From: Ilyonectria destructans | Lineage: Eukaryota; Ascomycota; Sordariomycetes; Hypocreales; Nectriaceae | DNA length: 64,000 bases | Direction: 5' to 3' | Assembly (NCBI GenBank): GCA_020740775.1 | Contig: JAHEWK010000009.1 | Span: forward strand, 2,108,001 to 2,172,000 | Shown: positions 47,485 through 57,882 of the stretch, in pieces | Layout of the letters: every line of letters starts with the position of its first letter | Position numbering within the stretch: the stretch's first letter is position 1 | Program-made: the position numbers and the translations under genes | The notes under the pieces: model-generated | The model's database searches: none | Seen by the model: the letters and a program-made list of their open reading frames with translations, nothing else | What the model was told of the DNA's origin: nothing

Positions 47485-49168
47485 CTACCGATCTATCGAA
47501 GAGTCACTCTCAATTGTCCCTAGAGCTATGAGGTCTCTTTCAGCCTTCGTGGCCGGTTGTTTGGGCAACAACCACAAGAACACAGGTACCAATGCAGACA
47601 GCAGCGCCGCAGCGCCACAAAATGAAGCCATCGTAGTGAAGCCAAGAATATGACGAGAATCGGAACTAGGCCACAAGTAGCTGCCGTATATCATAGAGAG
47701 GTTGCAAAATGAGTTGATAAACGCAATTGCCACGGATCGCTTCTTAGTAGGGTACGAAATGCATTCACTAGCCCAGTTGAGAATCAGAGGCAAAGCGGTG
47801 TATAGTCCTCCAATAAAGAGACACATCATGACGTACTTGACGACCGCGTTTGAGACAAGCAGCGAGGTGAGACAGGCTGCAACAGCAACCAAATGCAGGC
47901 AGGTGAGATGCCACCGCCTATCTTGTGACTTGTCTGAGGTGTAGGAGAAGACGAGCATAGAGATGGCTCCAGTGATGTATATCGGCACCGTCATCCACTG
48001 GGCGGTGACTTTGGTGTACCCCAGAGTCTTGAGTATTGTGGGAATGAAGTAGGATATGGTGGTACAAGTCCCGTTTAAGTTGTACAGGACAAGAAACATC
48101 CAGGTCTTCCAGTCTGCGACAACAGCCTTAAACGCCTGTCTTGCCGTCAAAGTGTTGCTGTCCAGTTTGACGTTGATGTTTTGATCATACATGATCCGAA
48201 TGTATGCGAGTTGGCGCTGCTCGGCCGTAAATCTTCGCGAGTTATGGGGGTAGTCTGGGATGGCAAAGAACAAGCACGCGGAGCAGAATACCGTGATGAG
48301 GCCTTCAATAAGGAGTAGCCACCGCCAGCCAGCCATGCCTCTTGCGCCGTCGAGGCTCTTGATGATGGCACCAGCCATGATACCACCCAAAGCTGGAGCA
48401 ATACAGCCAGCTGTGTAAAAGATGCAAAACCGTTTGCCTACAGAGATCATAAAGTCAGACGGAACATGATACGCAATTGGGGACTTTAAGGATTGACTGA
48501 GGCACTTACCGACTTCTTTCTTGGTGTACCAGCAAGTCAAGATGAACAGCGCACCGGGGAACATGCCGGCTTCCACACAGCCAAGAAAGAAACGCCCGAC
48601 AAGAAATCCTTTCAAGGACTTGGACTGTGACATTCCGGAGACTATGCATCCCCAGCAAAAGACAATGATGGATAGGTAAATGGAAGGTCTGATCTTGATC
48701 ATAACCAAGTTGGAGGGAACTTCGAAGACAAAGTAGCCGACGAAGAAGACGGAGATGAACAGGGAGTATTCTATGGGTTTGTGTGAGTATGGTTCTGACT
48801 CGTTAGGGAGAAATTAGAGTTACCTACCATTGTCAGTGAGGCCCAAGTCCTCACTTAGTCCAGCGGCATTCGCGTTTGCCTAGTATTGCATTAGTCTCAT
48901 TATCCCAGAAAGGTTTCAAACAGAAACAACTCACAATATTTCCCTTGTCCAGATAGGCCAGAATGTACATCCACCATAGACATGGTAGTAGTATCATATC
49001 GATCTTGCGGACAAGACGTTTCTCCTCGGGCGTGTCAGGAACATAATTCCGGAGTGCAAGGGCAAGCTCTGGATCTTCTGAAACAACTCTAGAAGCTGAA
49101 GATTCATTACCGTTTGACAATGAATCGGTTTTAACTGCTCCAGTCGACTTCTCCACTATGCCACCCAT
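47485..49168 (-). CDS. MFS transporter, allantoate-permease (Dal5/anion:cation symporter) type
   Basis: This is a plasma-membrane transporter with 12 predicted spans, about 500 residues and four or five exons. The cytosolic N-terminus ends in VRKIDMILLPCLWWMYILAY, followed by LDKGNI, the standard opening of the Dal5/TNA1-like family (usually LDRxNIGNA). Splicing leads to YSLFISVFFVGYFVFEVPSN, also diagnostic. Later parts include VGRFFLGCVEAGMFPGALF and GWRWLLLIEGLITV. Relatives carry allantoate, nicotinate, pantothenate, biotin or sugar acids; the substrate here cannot be predicted. The start at 49168 gives MGGIVEKSTG. Confidence 0.92.
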
Positions 49169-50070
49169 GATGTTTTGAGATCGCGTAGAAGCTGGTGCTT
49201 CCGGCTTAACAACTGGTACTCTTCTACACTCCGCTATGCCCTGGATACTGACAATTCAATGAATCAAATTGAACAGAATAAGCTTATTAAAACAAGAAGA
49301 TCAACATCCATCCAGGTGTTGATTTATAGTGAAAAGTTTTATCAGCCAAGAAGCGAGCGATATCTGGGCTCATCCATAATTGCTTGCTCGCTATTGGCTG
49401 GTTATTCACGCAATTGGGGGTCGCCTAAAATTCGGGCGGGGAGTATTTTGTCTGTGTGGAGAGTCCATCAAGGTGCTCAGTGTAACTATCATCCCACCTC
49501 GTAAAGAAAACAGGATTAAATATATGTAGACAAATTATCCGACGATTCCGATAGGACCTTTAATCGGACTAAACTGTTTTCACTCGACAAGTTCCGTGTC
49601 TGTGTCCACTATTTGGCAAATATGAGGATATCTTGGCACTGGATTCATGACCCCCACGTCTATCAGAGGCATGCAGGGGGTACGACTCGGGGTCGACGAC
49701 GGAAAGAATAGAGCCGCCGGTGTGGTGTGTCATTTGTAATTCTTGGACCATACGAAGAGGGACAGGGACTAGCTAACGACAGTTTTATGTTCCAATCCCA
49801 ATTCAAGTCGTAGCACTGAAGCTTCGGGATATGGCTAGAGCCCAACGCGGGGAAGTGGACTGAGCTGATGTAGTCTGACCAGGCCTATTGTCAATAGCAA
49901 CCAACACCATCCATGGACGCTCGGTAAATCTGGATAAGCTTAATGACAGAAACCCATTGCATTAAATCGACGCCTAATGCAGGCAGGCGCCTTGAATTAT
50001 GCAGCGCTACTCCATGCACGGCAGTGTTTGGTAAACTTCCCTTCGGCAAAGTATCAGATTAGCGGTGACG
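49169..50070. other. Divergent intergenic region
   Basis: 900 nt without supported coding sequence lie between the MFS gene and the next gene. It presumably carries both promoters. No repeat or cluster-type CGG motif stands out. Confidence 0.45.
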
Positions 50071-50946
50071 ATGGCCACCTTGGCCGTAAACAGAGCCGAC
50101 GCCTTGGGGAACGAGTTTGCCTTTCTCCCATACAATCCTCCCAATTACCTTGACACTGAAGATGAAATCACCGTCAAGCGCACCGCGCACTGGAGCTACT
50201 GCGGTCCTCTTCTCCGCTCATCCCCATCAGACCTAGATTCACCCCTCCCGGCCAACTTCTACGACTTCGCAGCAGCGACGTTTACCGGCCCGCTTCTTCC
50301 CAGACTGCTCCCATTTCTGGAGTTTGTCAACGCGTTTCTGGTGGCGAGCGGGCTTGGTCACTATCTCCTCACCATCCGCGCCACGACGTCGACGCACGAG
50401 TTTGACCGGCCGCGATGGCACACCGATGAGCTCTTCTTCTCCGATCTCTCCCCCGGCAATCTCCCCGGGACCCGCTTGGGGTTGAAGTCGAACAATGTCC
50501 GAAAGAGAGGTTCCCGCGGTGGGTCCGGCACCAATTGGAAAATATGCACTACACTTCTCGGCCCATCTACTCTCTTCATCCCGCTAGAGCACCAGTCTTT
50601 AACGCGAGAGACGCAGCGCCGCGCTCGCGAAGCCGCAAGCACAGACCATGTGTGTCTCTCGATCCGATGCGTTGGGTGTGCTTCTGCCGCGGACAGTGTA
50701 CGGGAAGAACTTGCCACAAACTTGGCGAAATTCGACGTCAAGGCGGCAGGCTTGGGGGAGTGCGCGTTGTTTCGCGTTGGTAGAGACGCGGGAGCCATAC
50801 ACTCGGAGCCTTGCATGAGCGACAGTGAGCACGGGAGGATCTTCATTAATATTGTGCCAGGGACAGAAGAGGAGCTCAGTGGCACTATGAGGAAGTGGGG
50901 GATGGAGTTTCCCAGACAGTGGTGGATTGGAGGTTATGCTGTTTAG
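50071..50946 (+). CDS. Conserved unknown, possibly DUF1826-like
   Basis: The protein has 291 residues and no intron, starting from the first ATG (50071, MATLAVNRADALGNE). Visible landmarks are RPRWHTDELFF, with a His-x-Asp pair that could be part of a metal site, and GTNWKICTTLLGPSTLFIP. AGLGECALFRVGRDAGAIHSEP carries a downstream His, and GRIFINIVPG a downstream Arg. This His/Asp...His...Arg order recalls the DUF1826 family and, more loosely, 2-oxoglutarate-oxygenase-like barrels. The assignment is tentative and the function unknown. Confidence 0.65.
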   Translation: MATLAVNRADALGNEFAFLPYNPPNYLDTEDEITVKRTAHWSYCGPLLRSSPSDLDSPLPANFYDFAAATFTGPLLPRLLPFLEFVNAFLVASGLGHYLLTIRATTSTHEFDRPRWHTDELFFSDLSPGNLPGTRLGLKSNNVRKRGSRGGSGTNWKICTTLLGPSTLFIPLEHQSLTRETQRRAREAASTDHVCLSIRCVGCASAADSVREELATNLAKFDVKAAGLGECALFRVGRDAGAIHSEPCMSDSEHGRIFINIVPGTEEELSGTMRKWGMEFPRQWWIGGYAV

Positions 50947-51151
50947 TATTCGTGTACTGTTAAATACCGACTTGAGAATTCTATTGTTGTAGGGTAAGGT
51001 CATTCAGCATCGTCTCTTCGTAGTAGGACAGTATCATACCCCATGAAAACATACAATCAGGTAGACTAACAAGCATCAAAAGGTGCACTCGAATTTTCTC
51101 TTCCCTCAGTACCTCGGTATGCATTTATAGTTGCCCCATATGTTAGAGAGC

Positions 51152-53373
51152 TTATTTAGAGTTAAAATTAAAAGTACTTGGTTGTAGTGACTCTGGTTTA
51201 AACATATCAAAGACAGGCCTGTCACTACCCAGACTTTGAAAAGAATCAGCGAAGACTCTAGAGGCTAAGGTATTTAACCTTGGCATGTTTCCCATTAGCC
51301 CGTGAGCAATGTGCATGTAATTAGAATAGGCCGGCATCGACAATCGTTCAGCGAGCTTAATGTGTTAGCAGGGTGGCTATTCTGGATATTACTTGTAACT
51401 TGCCTGCGTCACGGTGCATACCGCTGGGCCCTTGACCGTTTCGAATGCTCCAGAAATGGCATTGGTTTGTCTCATGTTCTGTGCGTCTCTGATGGCGTTC
51501 TTGGCAATCTGTTCCAGCACAGTCACCCCTGCTAGGAAGTTGTCAAGGTCGCAACCATCTTCACGCTTCATTCTCTCAACGAATCGCACAAAGGATTCTA
51601 TGAGACTGGCATCGGACTCTGCAAGTGGTCCAGAAGGGTTCTTAAGAACCTCCGCAAGGAGCGTAATGGTCGCACATAATGGGTGCGGGAGAAATCGCCT
51701 GGGCATTGTTAGCGATCCTTATCGCTCTAAGATGCACTTCTTTCTTACCATAGATCTGCGAATGGAAGAGATCTCACGTGTTGAAGAAGGGAAATTGTAA
51801 CCCTGCAAGCCTCAACTGAGAGTGGTGTCAAAGATAGCGCCTGGGGGTGAGGGTTCCGTCCATCCAGCGTAATTGGTAACTTACTTTCCAGTTTCTTTCG
51901 AGCCTCGTTGACTAGACTCATACACCTGAATAGTGTAACATGTAGCATAAGAACTGCTAAACCACCTGCTGCAATACCGCATCCGGCATCCGGTCGAAGG
52001 TCAGCTGGCATCCTGTCCTTCCAAGCGTTCAGCTCACGGCGCAATTCCAACAATTGGTTGAAATCACTCCCAGGATTAGACAGACAACTTTCCGCTTTAG
52101 ACTCAATCATCAACAACTCGATTCTCAAGATGAAGAGATTTATATTCCCAGTGCAGTCGGTAGCAGCTGGGCTCTCCATGTCGCCGGGCACGCTGTCATT
52201 TGGAAGGCTGACCTTGGACCAGTCATTGTGTAGGGTAGGTGGCAATCCAAGGTCTGTGCTTGTAGTCCCTTCCATCAAATGCGCCACCCAAAAAACGCGC
52301 CTTCTTTGCTCAGCTTCAACAGGATGCACCTCGTCGTCTGGTTGTTCCAGGTGTAGCCCTAAGATGTGTATCATTCTTATTGCTGAGTGAAGAAGAAGCG
52401 TCGTTGTCCTGTTGTCGGTAGTTCCACTCAAGAACACAGCCATAATTAGGATTGCCTGCACAGACAAGACACTCGGTTCGCTGACCAAAATGTCCTGGTA
52501 AACAGAAAACGCATTTTTGAAAAGCCCCCAACAGAAGTCCGAGACGGCTCTGAAATGGCTGTTGACTGACTTCAACTGGAGCGCGATAGCCATAACCGTG
52601 TTCAAGCAAGCCCACCACGCAGGATCATCGTACTTATTGTCCACGGGGAAATTCCTGTGGCACATGGACACCAAAGATGGCCCGTGAAAGAGTGGAAGGG
52701 TGGCATTGACTTCCTCGAGGAAAACATCAACAAGCAAAACGACTTCAACCTTGGGAAACATGGGGACGAATAGCTGACTGTGACACAATGCGTCATCTGA
52801 GAGGTTGGTTCTTCGATCCTTCACCTTGTCCTCGGTCAGCGATATGACTGGGGCATCTGGAAGAGCGGTCTGCATCGAGATCCGTTGATGGTTGCCTTGG
52901 TTTGGAATATTTGTCATGCCGGTAGGTGATGTAACCGCGCCGCCCAGGGCGGGTTTCGACAGATTCGCGATGGATCCATCTGTCACGTCACCGCCCCTGG
53001 CTTGGTAGCCTGGTGGAGGAGGTGCAATCTTGAGAGACGATTCTAATTCCTTGAGGCGGTTCTCAAGTGTTTGGGTACGTTGGGTTCTGTAAACCTGGTT
53101 AGGGCGACGACACGGCACTGCTTGACAGTTAGATACGGACCTCGGACTAGGGCGATTATTGTCGCGGGGATCACGAATGCATTCCAAATTTCTTTCCTCG
53201 CAACGCGAGCAGGGCTGTTTGCTATCGCACCGTATCTTGGACGTGCGACAGCGATTACAAGCCTTTTTTGCATGGTGAATATTAGGTTCCAACATGGGTT
53301 TGCGATGACTTACATGTTCGACTCGATCAAAAGTCCGCCGCCGCGTGACCCAGCCAATAGAAGCAGCGTCCAT
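51152..53373 (-). CDS. Zn2Cys6 transcription factor
   Basis: The start at 53373 gives MDAASIGWVTRRRTFDRVEH. A 51-nt intron (GTAAGT...AAAAAG) joins this to ACNRCRTSKIRCDSKQPCSR plus CEERNLECIRDP, a correct zinc cluster. A leucine-rich linker TLENRLKELESSLKI follows. The fungal transcription-factor domain is marked by LLLHSAIRMIHILGLHLEQ and RRRVFWVAHLMEGTT. An intron restores FADLW to RFLPHPLCATITLL. A second, with a GC donor (CAG|GCAAGT...TTAAG), continues TVTQ into LAERLSMPAYSNYMHIAHGL and ends at 51152. Without that GC-AG intron the frame stops at 51389. The product is about 650 residues. It is divergent from the NmrA-like gene, and the shared promoter has tandem CTCGGATGTGG sites. Confidence 0.88.
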
Positions 53374-53554
53374 GGCAGGTAGACTTGAATGAAACCGGGC
53401 TAGAGCAGGCGCAGATGAGCCGACAGACACTGCATAATCGGTTCGGGCTTGAAAGAGAAAATACGGAACGGAGCCTTGGAGGATTCCGGCGGCGGGCGAG
53501 CTTATTTACGTCTCCGCAGAGGTGATCCTCGGCACTTTAGCTGCTTTGTCACCG

Positions 53555-53605
53555 TCTCGGATGTGGGTCCATCTCGGATGTGGAGCCTCGGATGTGGAGT
53601 CTCGG
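53555..53605. promoter_or_regulatory. Tandem CTCGGATGTGG operator-like repeats
   Basis: TCTCGGATGTGG stands at 53555-53566 and 53572-53583, CCTCGGATGTGG at 53586-53597, and a partial TCTCGG at 53600-53605 (followed by CCGGAGTGG). Spacing is 17, 14 and 14 nt. Direct CGG half-sites in the shared promoter of a zinc-cluster regulator and an enzyme gene suggest binding by that regulator. Confidence 0.6.
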
Positions 53606-53836
53606 CCGGAGTGGTCTACCAACCCGATGCCAAATGATGTAAGCCACGCAACTTTAGTATGGCAAGCTTCATGTAGATGCGTTGAACGTTTGGTGTGTCT
53701 GGGGATATAAATACGGATGTCCTTTCAATTCGGTTTGAAGAGCCTTTCAACCCAAGCAATTCATCACTGCATCACCAAAGAGCCCTTTACAACGTCTCAT
53801 CTCATCTCATCCACTCAATCTCCACAACTAGCCAAA

Positions 53837-54976
53837 ATGGGAATCATTGCTGTCGCAGGCGGAACTGGTGGCGTGGGCCGGGCCTTGGTCGAGGCCATCA
53901 TTGCTCGAGGCAAGCATGAGGTCAAGATCCTGAGCCGCAAGGTATTGTCTTCTACCCATCGTGTCGTGCCGTGGCTAAATCATTCCGTGTAGCCGAATGA
54001 TACTCTGTCGGAGGAAGTTGGGGCTCCTATCATTGTTGTCGACTACGCCAGCGTCGACGCCTTGAAGAAAGTCTTCGAGGACAACAGCATCGAGACGGTC
54101 ATTTCGGCGCTCAGCACCATGCCGGAAGCCGGCGTCCCGCCTGAGGTCAACCTGGTTCAGGCAGCCCAGGCCTCCAAAGTGACACGACGATTCATCCCTA
54201 GCAACTGGGGTATTCCCATGACCGGGGCGTGAGTATACCCTCACCATTGCACCAACAGTGCTGTTGTGTCTAAATATGAACTAACACGCGTTTCAGACTA
54301 GCTGCAAAGCTCCCTTCTGCCGGGATGAAGAACCAAACCCTCGATGCGCTCAAAAAGACTGATTTGGAGCACACGGAATTTTACGCCGGTTTCTTCACCG
54401 ATTTCTTCACGGGTCCCAGTATTAAAACGTATGTGGCGCCCATGATCTGCGTTGTGGACTTGGCACACGACATTGCTGCTATTCCGGGTTCCGGAAACAC
54501 GCCGGTGTGCTTCATTCACACGTTCGACCTGGCCAAATATGTCGCCCTCGCCCTCGACCTGGAAAAGTGGGATGCTGCGTACCACGTGGTGGGAGACAAG
54601 TTGACTTGGAACGAGTTCGTCAAACTTGCTGAAGCTGCTAAAGGTTTGAATCCGCGAATTCTCCAGACATGTGATAAGAATATCTGGTTAACTGCTGCCG
54701 GCACTCGGCACTATAGGAACAAAATTCAAGGTCATCTATGATAGCGTCGAGGACTTGGAGAATGGCAAGATGACTGAGCTCCCGGCACTCACCAAGGCCC
54801 TGCCCTTCATTCCTATCCCCAAGGAAGCGTTGTTTTCGTTCTTTGCAACCTTTGGGCTTCTGTGGGAGCACGGCATCATGGACTTTGATGAAGAAACTGC
54901 CTTTAGCAGCAAGCATCCTGAGGTCAAGCCGCTGAAGATCAAAGACGCTTTAGAAGCTGCTGTGAAGGCTTTGTAA
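53837..54976 (+). CDS. NmrA-like / isoflavone-reductase-type NAD(P)-binding oxidoreductase
   Basis: This is a short-chain-dehydrogenase-like protein of about 310 residues with four exons. The N-terminus MGIIAVAGGTGGVGRALVEA contains the atypical GGTGxxG dinucleotide-binding loop, followed by ILSRK|PNDTL across intron 1. IETVISALS is the usual fourth-strand motif of the NmrA family. FIPSNWGIPM corresponds to the FxPSEFG motif of isoflavone-reductase-like enzymes. The third intron (GTTTGA...CTATAG) joins AEAAKG to TKFKVIYDSVEDL. The active-site lysine of reductases in this family (near AAKLPSAGMKNQTLDAL) appears present. Some relatives are redox sensors, others reduce aromatic metabolites. The start is the ATG at 53837, after the tandem CGG repeats. 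Confidence 0.9.
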
Positions 54977-55326
54977 TATAGACGATTTTCTTAGGGATAA
55001 GGCACTTATCTATAAAAGAGAGCTCAGGCAAGATAACGACGTCAAGACGAAAGTTATTATCGATTCTGAAATGCTATATACTTAACCCTCGAGCAAACAC
55101 GACTCATCATGTCCTGGAACCATTATTTAAATTGCGTGTGCAGTGGAGGTCCTGGTCAACTTTAACATTTTCATCCCGATGATCTTCACGCCGGATTCCT
55201 ACCTCGTTGGACAATTTGCCCTCACGTCGGGCCCTAACAATGAACTCGCCCACGGAACACCGCCCCTCTTGGCGGCTTTTCTATTATAGCTACTCGGCGC
55301 AAGCACGTTTTCGCCGACCGTAGGAC

Positions 55327-55646
55327 TGATTCTTGAGGTTCCTAACAGATCTGGTGCTATCGAACGAAGACGGGTCGTGTACATGGGCCTTTTGGCCATT
55401 GAGATTGGTTGGGTATTCTTGTGTGTGTGGTACCCGTTTGTTGTTAGGGAAGAGATCAGCGGTTTAAGCCAAGAAAAGATCTTCAAATCGTTTATAGTGC
55501 TTATGAGTCTGTTTGGAATGTTGCGAGCCTTTGTGCTTCTTTCAAACCACATCGGCTTGGAAGTTACGTTGACCAAAAGGCTGAGTGAAGCTCTTGATGT
55601 GGGACGAAACGAAGCCTGTTGCTGTGCCCGGTTCAAGTATCCCTGA
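55327..55646 (+). other. Unassigned open frame, possible membrane-protein fragment
   Basis: A frame from about 55,327 to 55,646 encodes two hydrophobic stretches (MGLLAIEIGWVFLCVWYPFV and FIVLMSLFGMLRAFVLLSNH) and ends in a TGA. A possible upstream exon lies near 55,145-55,270. Neither start nor splice sites are secure, and an opposite-strand frame (55199-55636) overlaps it. It may be a gene remnant. No family is recognised. Confidence 0.2.
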
Positions 55647-55893
55647 GTGCAAAGGGGAGGACTATGGAATCGCTACGGGGAGAGGGGAGGGGCATGCAGC
55701 TTTGTATGTATATTTGTAGTACAACACAATACCAAGAGCCCGAGTGGATGCTTGCCCACCCCCGTGAATGTCAGTTACGGGGCTTATATACAACCATTGA
55801 TGTGTCAGGAACGAGGCCAGAGCAACGTCACAGGACACACTAGTGCTGCTAGTTACATGAAGTTCCCAAGCACCGCTCATATTCAATATCTTG

Positions 55894-57882
55894 CTATCTA
55901 AAATATGAAAAGATTACCTGGTCATCGATGCACAGAGTGTCAGGGTCACAGTTCATATCCCTCACTCCCCCAATGCGACTCTTTTTGGCGTTGCTAACGT
56001 CCCATATGTGAGGAAGCTCAAGAGCATTCCACGAGCGCTTTTCGCCGTTCGTAATAATGGTGCGGATGATGTCTCGATGCGTACGCCAGGGGTTGCCCCC
56101 GCGGGCATCCTTCAGTTGATAGGGCGCACTCAACTTAAAATGGAATGTCATGTTTGAGCCGGACCGCACCGTTTGGGAAACGTTTTCTTTAGGCCGGACT
56201 TGTTCGATGTTAAATCCAGGCCCAAGCGCAAAGATGGTAACATTAAGGTCTTCTGTGCCCTCGTTGCGGAACTCGAAGGTAAATTTCTGGCCGAAAGCGT
56301 GCGGACCGGAGCTCACCGCATGAGTTTCTGGGGACCCGAACAACGTCAGTGTGATCCTGAACGACGGCGTGTCCCCGATTGACGTTCGCTGAAGCTTTAG
56401 CATCTGCCCGAATCGGACCAAATGAGCTATGGCAGTCGCCGACCTTTCCGGATGCTCGGAGACATCCCTGCTTTGGATATCTACTCCGCGTACGGGGCCC
56501 TCGTATTCGACCAGAGGCCGCGGGGCATAAATATCGATAGCACCATCTTCCCGCTTCTCGAGTCTCATCTCGTTGGGTTTGAGTGAGGCACCATTGAATG
56601 GAACGACCTCCACGTGACTGGTGATCCAACCTTTGAGTTCTCGATCAAGGTCTCGTCGAAAAGTGCTCCCAAAAGACGAGTGGACAAAAACTCTCAAGAC
56701 CTCTGCTCCTAGACTCCATCTTGTTTGAATGACTTCGTTGCTTTTTTTTATCGCCGTTATCCAAGCAGGAGAGAGAGTAACCTCAGACTCGAAATCGAAG
56801 ACTTGATGAGGAGAGAAATTGCCAAACGGCGATGGGGTAGGGTAGGTCGTGAATTGAGATCCTTCCTGAATCCCATGAGCCTTCCCAACGGGAAGAATCA
56901 CCCTCTTGTTCTCGTCGATTTTGACGACAAGGTGAGTGCTTAAGGACGGCCTTGTGGTCCCAAAAAGAGCGAGCCTGTCCTCGCCATGAAACCTTGGCCT
57001 CTGTTTGAAGCTGCGTTCTTCCATTCGCCTAGCAATTTGCTCACGGGCCGAACGATATGAGACAGTCCTTGAACTGCCACTTATATTGGCCAAGTAATTC
57101 TTGAGCTCTTGCGTGAATATGCCACCATATTTCCCATCCTGTTGGTCCTCTGCGGCAGTCTCGTTATCTTCGCAGGCTGCCATAAGCGTGAATCCGGCTG
57201 GGTTCATGTCCCAGCAAATATCCTGGTCGACGTTGCGGGTGCTACTACTACCGTCATGAGGAAACATATCCAGAACAGCCTCTTCGTCGGATGGGAGGTT
57301 GGGAGTTCCAAACCAATCTGTAGGAGTTCGGAGATTTGCGCTGTCTCTAAACGAGCCACTGGCGTAACAGCTGTCAAGAATGACGAAAACACGGACACCC
57401 TTTGCATTCAGCCTTTGTAGCCACATGTTCAGCACCCACCCACGCACTGCCGGATATCCACTGCCGAAGTCCATTGGAAGCAACGCGCAGTCTTCCTTAC
57501 TTCCTTCGCGGGACTTCCCGGCTATTGCATCTAGTTGTCCTCCGTGACCCGAGAAGTGGAAAAAGAATTCGTCCCCAGGCTTTGCTTGAAGGTACACATT
57601 GTCGAACTCTTTTCTGATGTTGGCATAGGTAGGTAACGGGTTTGCTGAATATGCAACATGAGACAAATCTGCATCGTTCTTGTTGATTGAAGTAAGGATC
57701 GTAGTCCGGTTGATATGGGTCTGGGATTTGATGATAGGCTCGATCGCCTGCACATCGTTCACACAGCCATGGAGCTGCTTAAGGGTTATAGGGCCCTTCC
57801 CCTCTTTGACCTTTCTCGAGCAAGGGTCGTACTGGTCGATGCCGACAAGTAAGGCGAATCGAGTTGACTGTGAAGAGGCCAT
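55894..57882 (-). CDS. Caspase-fold (peptidase C14) protein
   Basis: The protein has 662 residues and no intron, starting MASSQSTRFALLVGIDQYDP. The caspase p20-like domain fills the first 300 residues. The catalytic His lies in FFFHFSGHGGQ and the catalytic Cys in VFVILDSCYASGS, so both are present. GIFTQELKNYL belongs to the p10-like part. Unlike typical metacaspases there is no N-terminal proline-rich prodomain. Instead a 350-residue C-terminal extension follows, with beta-rich segments such as FTFEFRNEGTEDLNVTIFAL. This layout (caspase domain first, then a conserved unknown extension) is common in fungal accessory genomes. Role by inference: a protease acting in regulated cell death or stress. 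Its neighbours give no operon-like link. Confidence 0.93.
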   Translation of the reverse strand: MASSQSTRFALLVGIDQYDPCSRKVKEGKGPITLKQLHGCVNDVQAIEPIIKSQTHINRTTILTSINKNDADLSHVAYSANPLPTYANIRKEFDNVYLQAKPGDEFFFHFSGHGGQLDAIAGKSREGSKEDCALLPMDFGSGYPAVRGWVLNMWLQRLNAKGVRVFVILDSCYASGSFRDSANLRTPTDWFGTPNLPSDEEAVLDMFPHDGSSSTRNVDQDICWDMNPAGFTLMAACEDNETAAEDQQDGKYGGIFTQELKNYLANISGSSRTVSYRSAREQIARRMEERSFKQRPRFHGEDRLALFGTTRPSLSTHLVVKIDENKRVILPVGKAHGIQEGSQFTTYPTPSPFGNFSPHQVFDFESEVTLSPAWITAIKKSNEVIQTRWSLGAEVLRVFVHSSFGSTFRRDLDRELKGWITSHVEVVPFNGASLKPNEMRLEKREDGAIDIYAPRPLVEYEGPVRGVDIQSRDVSEHPERSATAIAHLVRFGQMLKLQRTSIGDTPSFRITLTLFGSPETHAVSSGPHAFGQKFTFEFRNEGTEDLNVTIFALGPGFNIEQVRPKENVSQTVRSGSNMTFHFKLSAPYQLKDARGGNPWRTHRDIIRTIITNGEKRSWNALELPHIWDVSNAKKSRIGGVRDMNCDPDTLCIDDQVIFSYFR

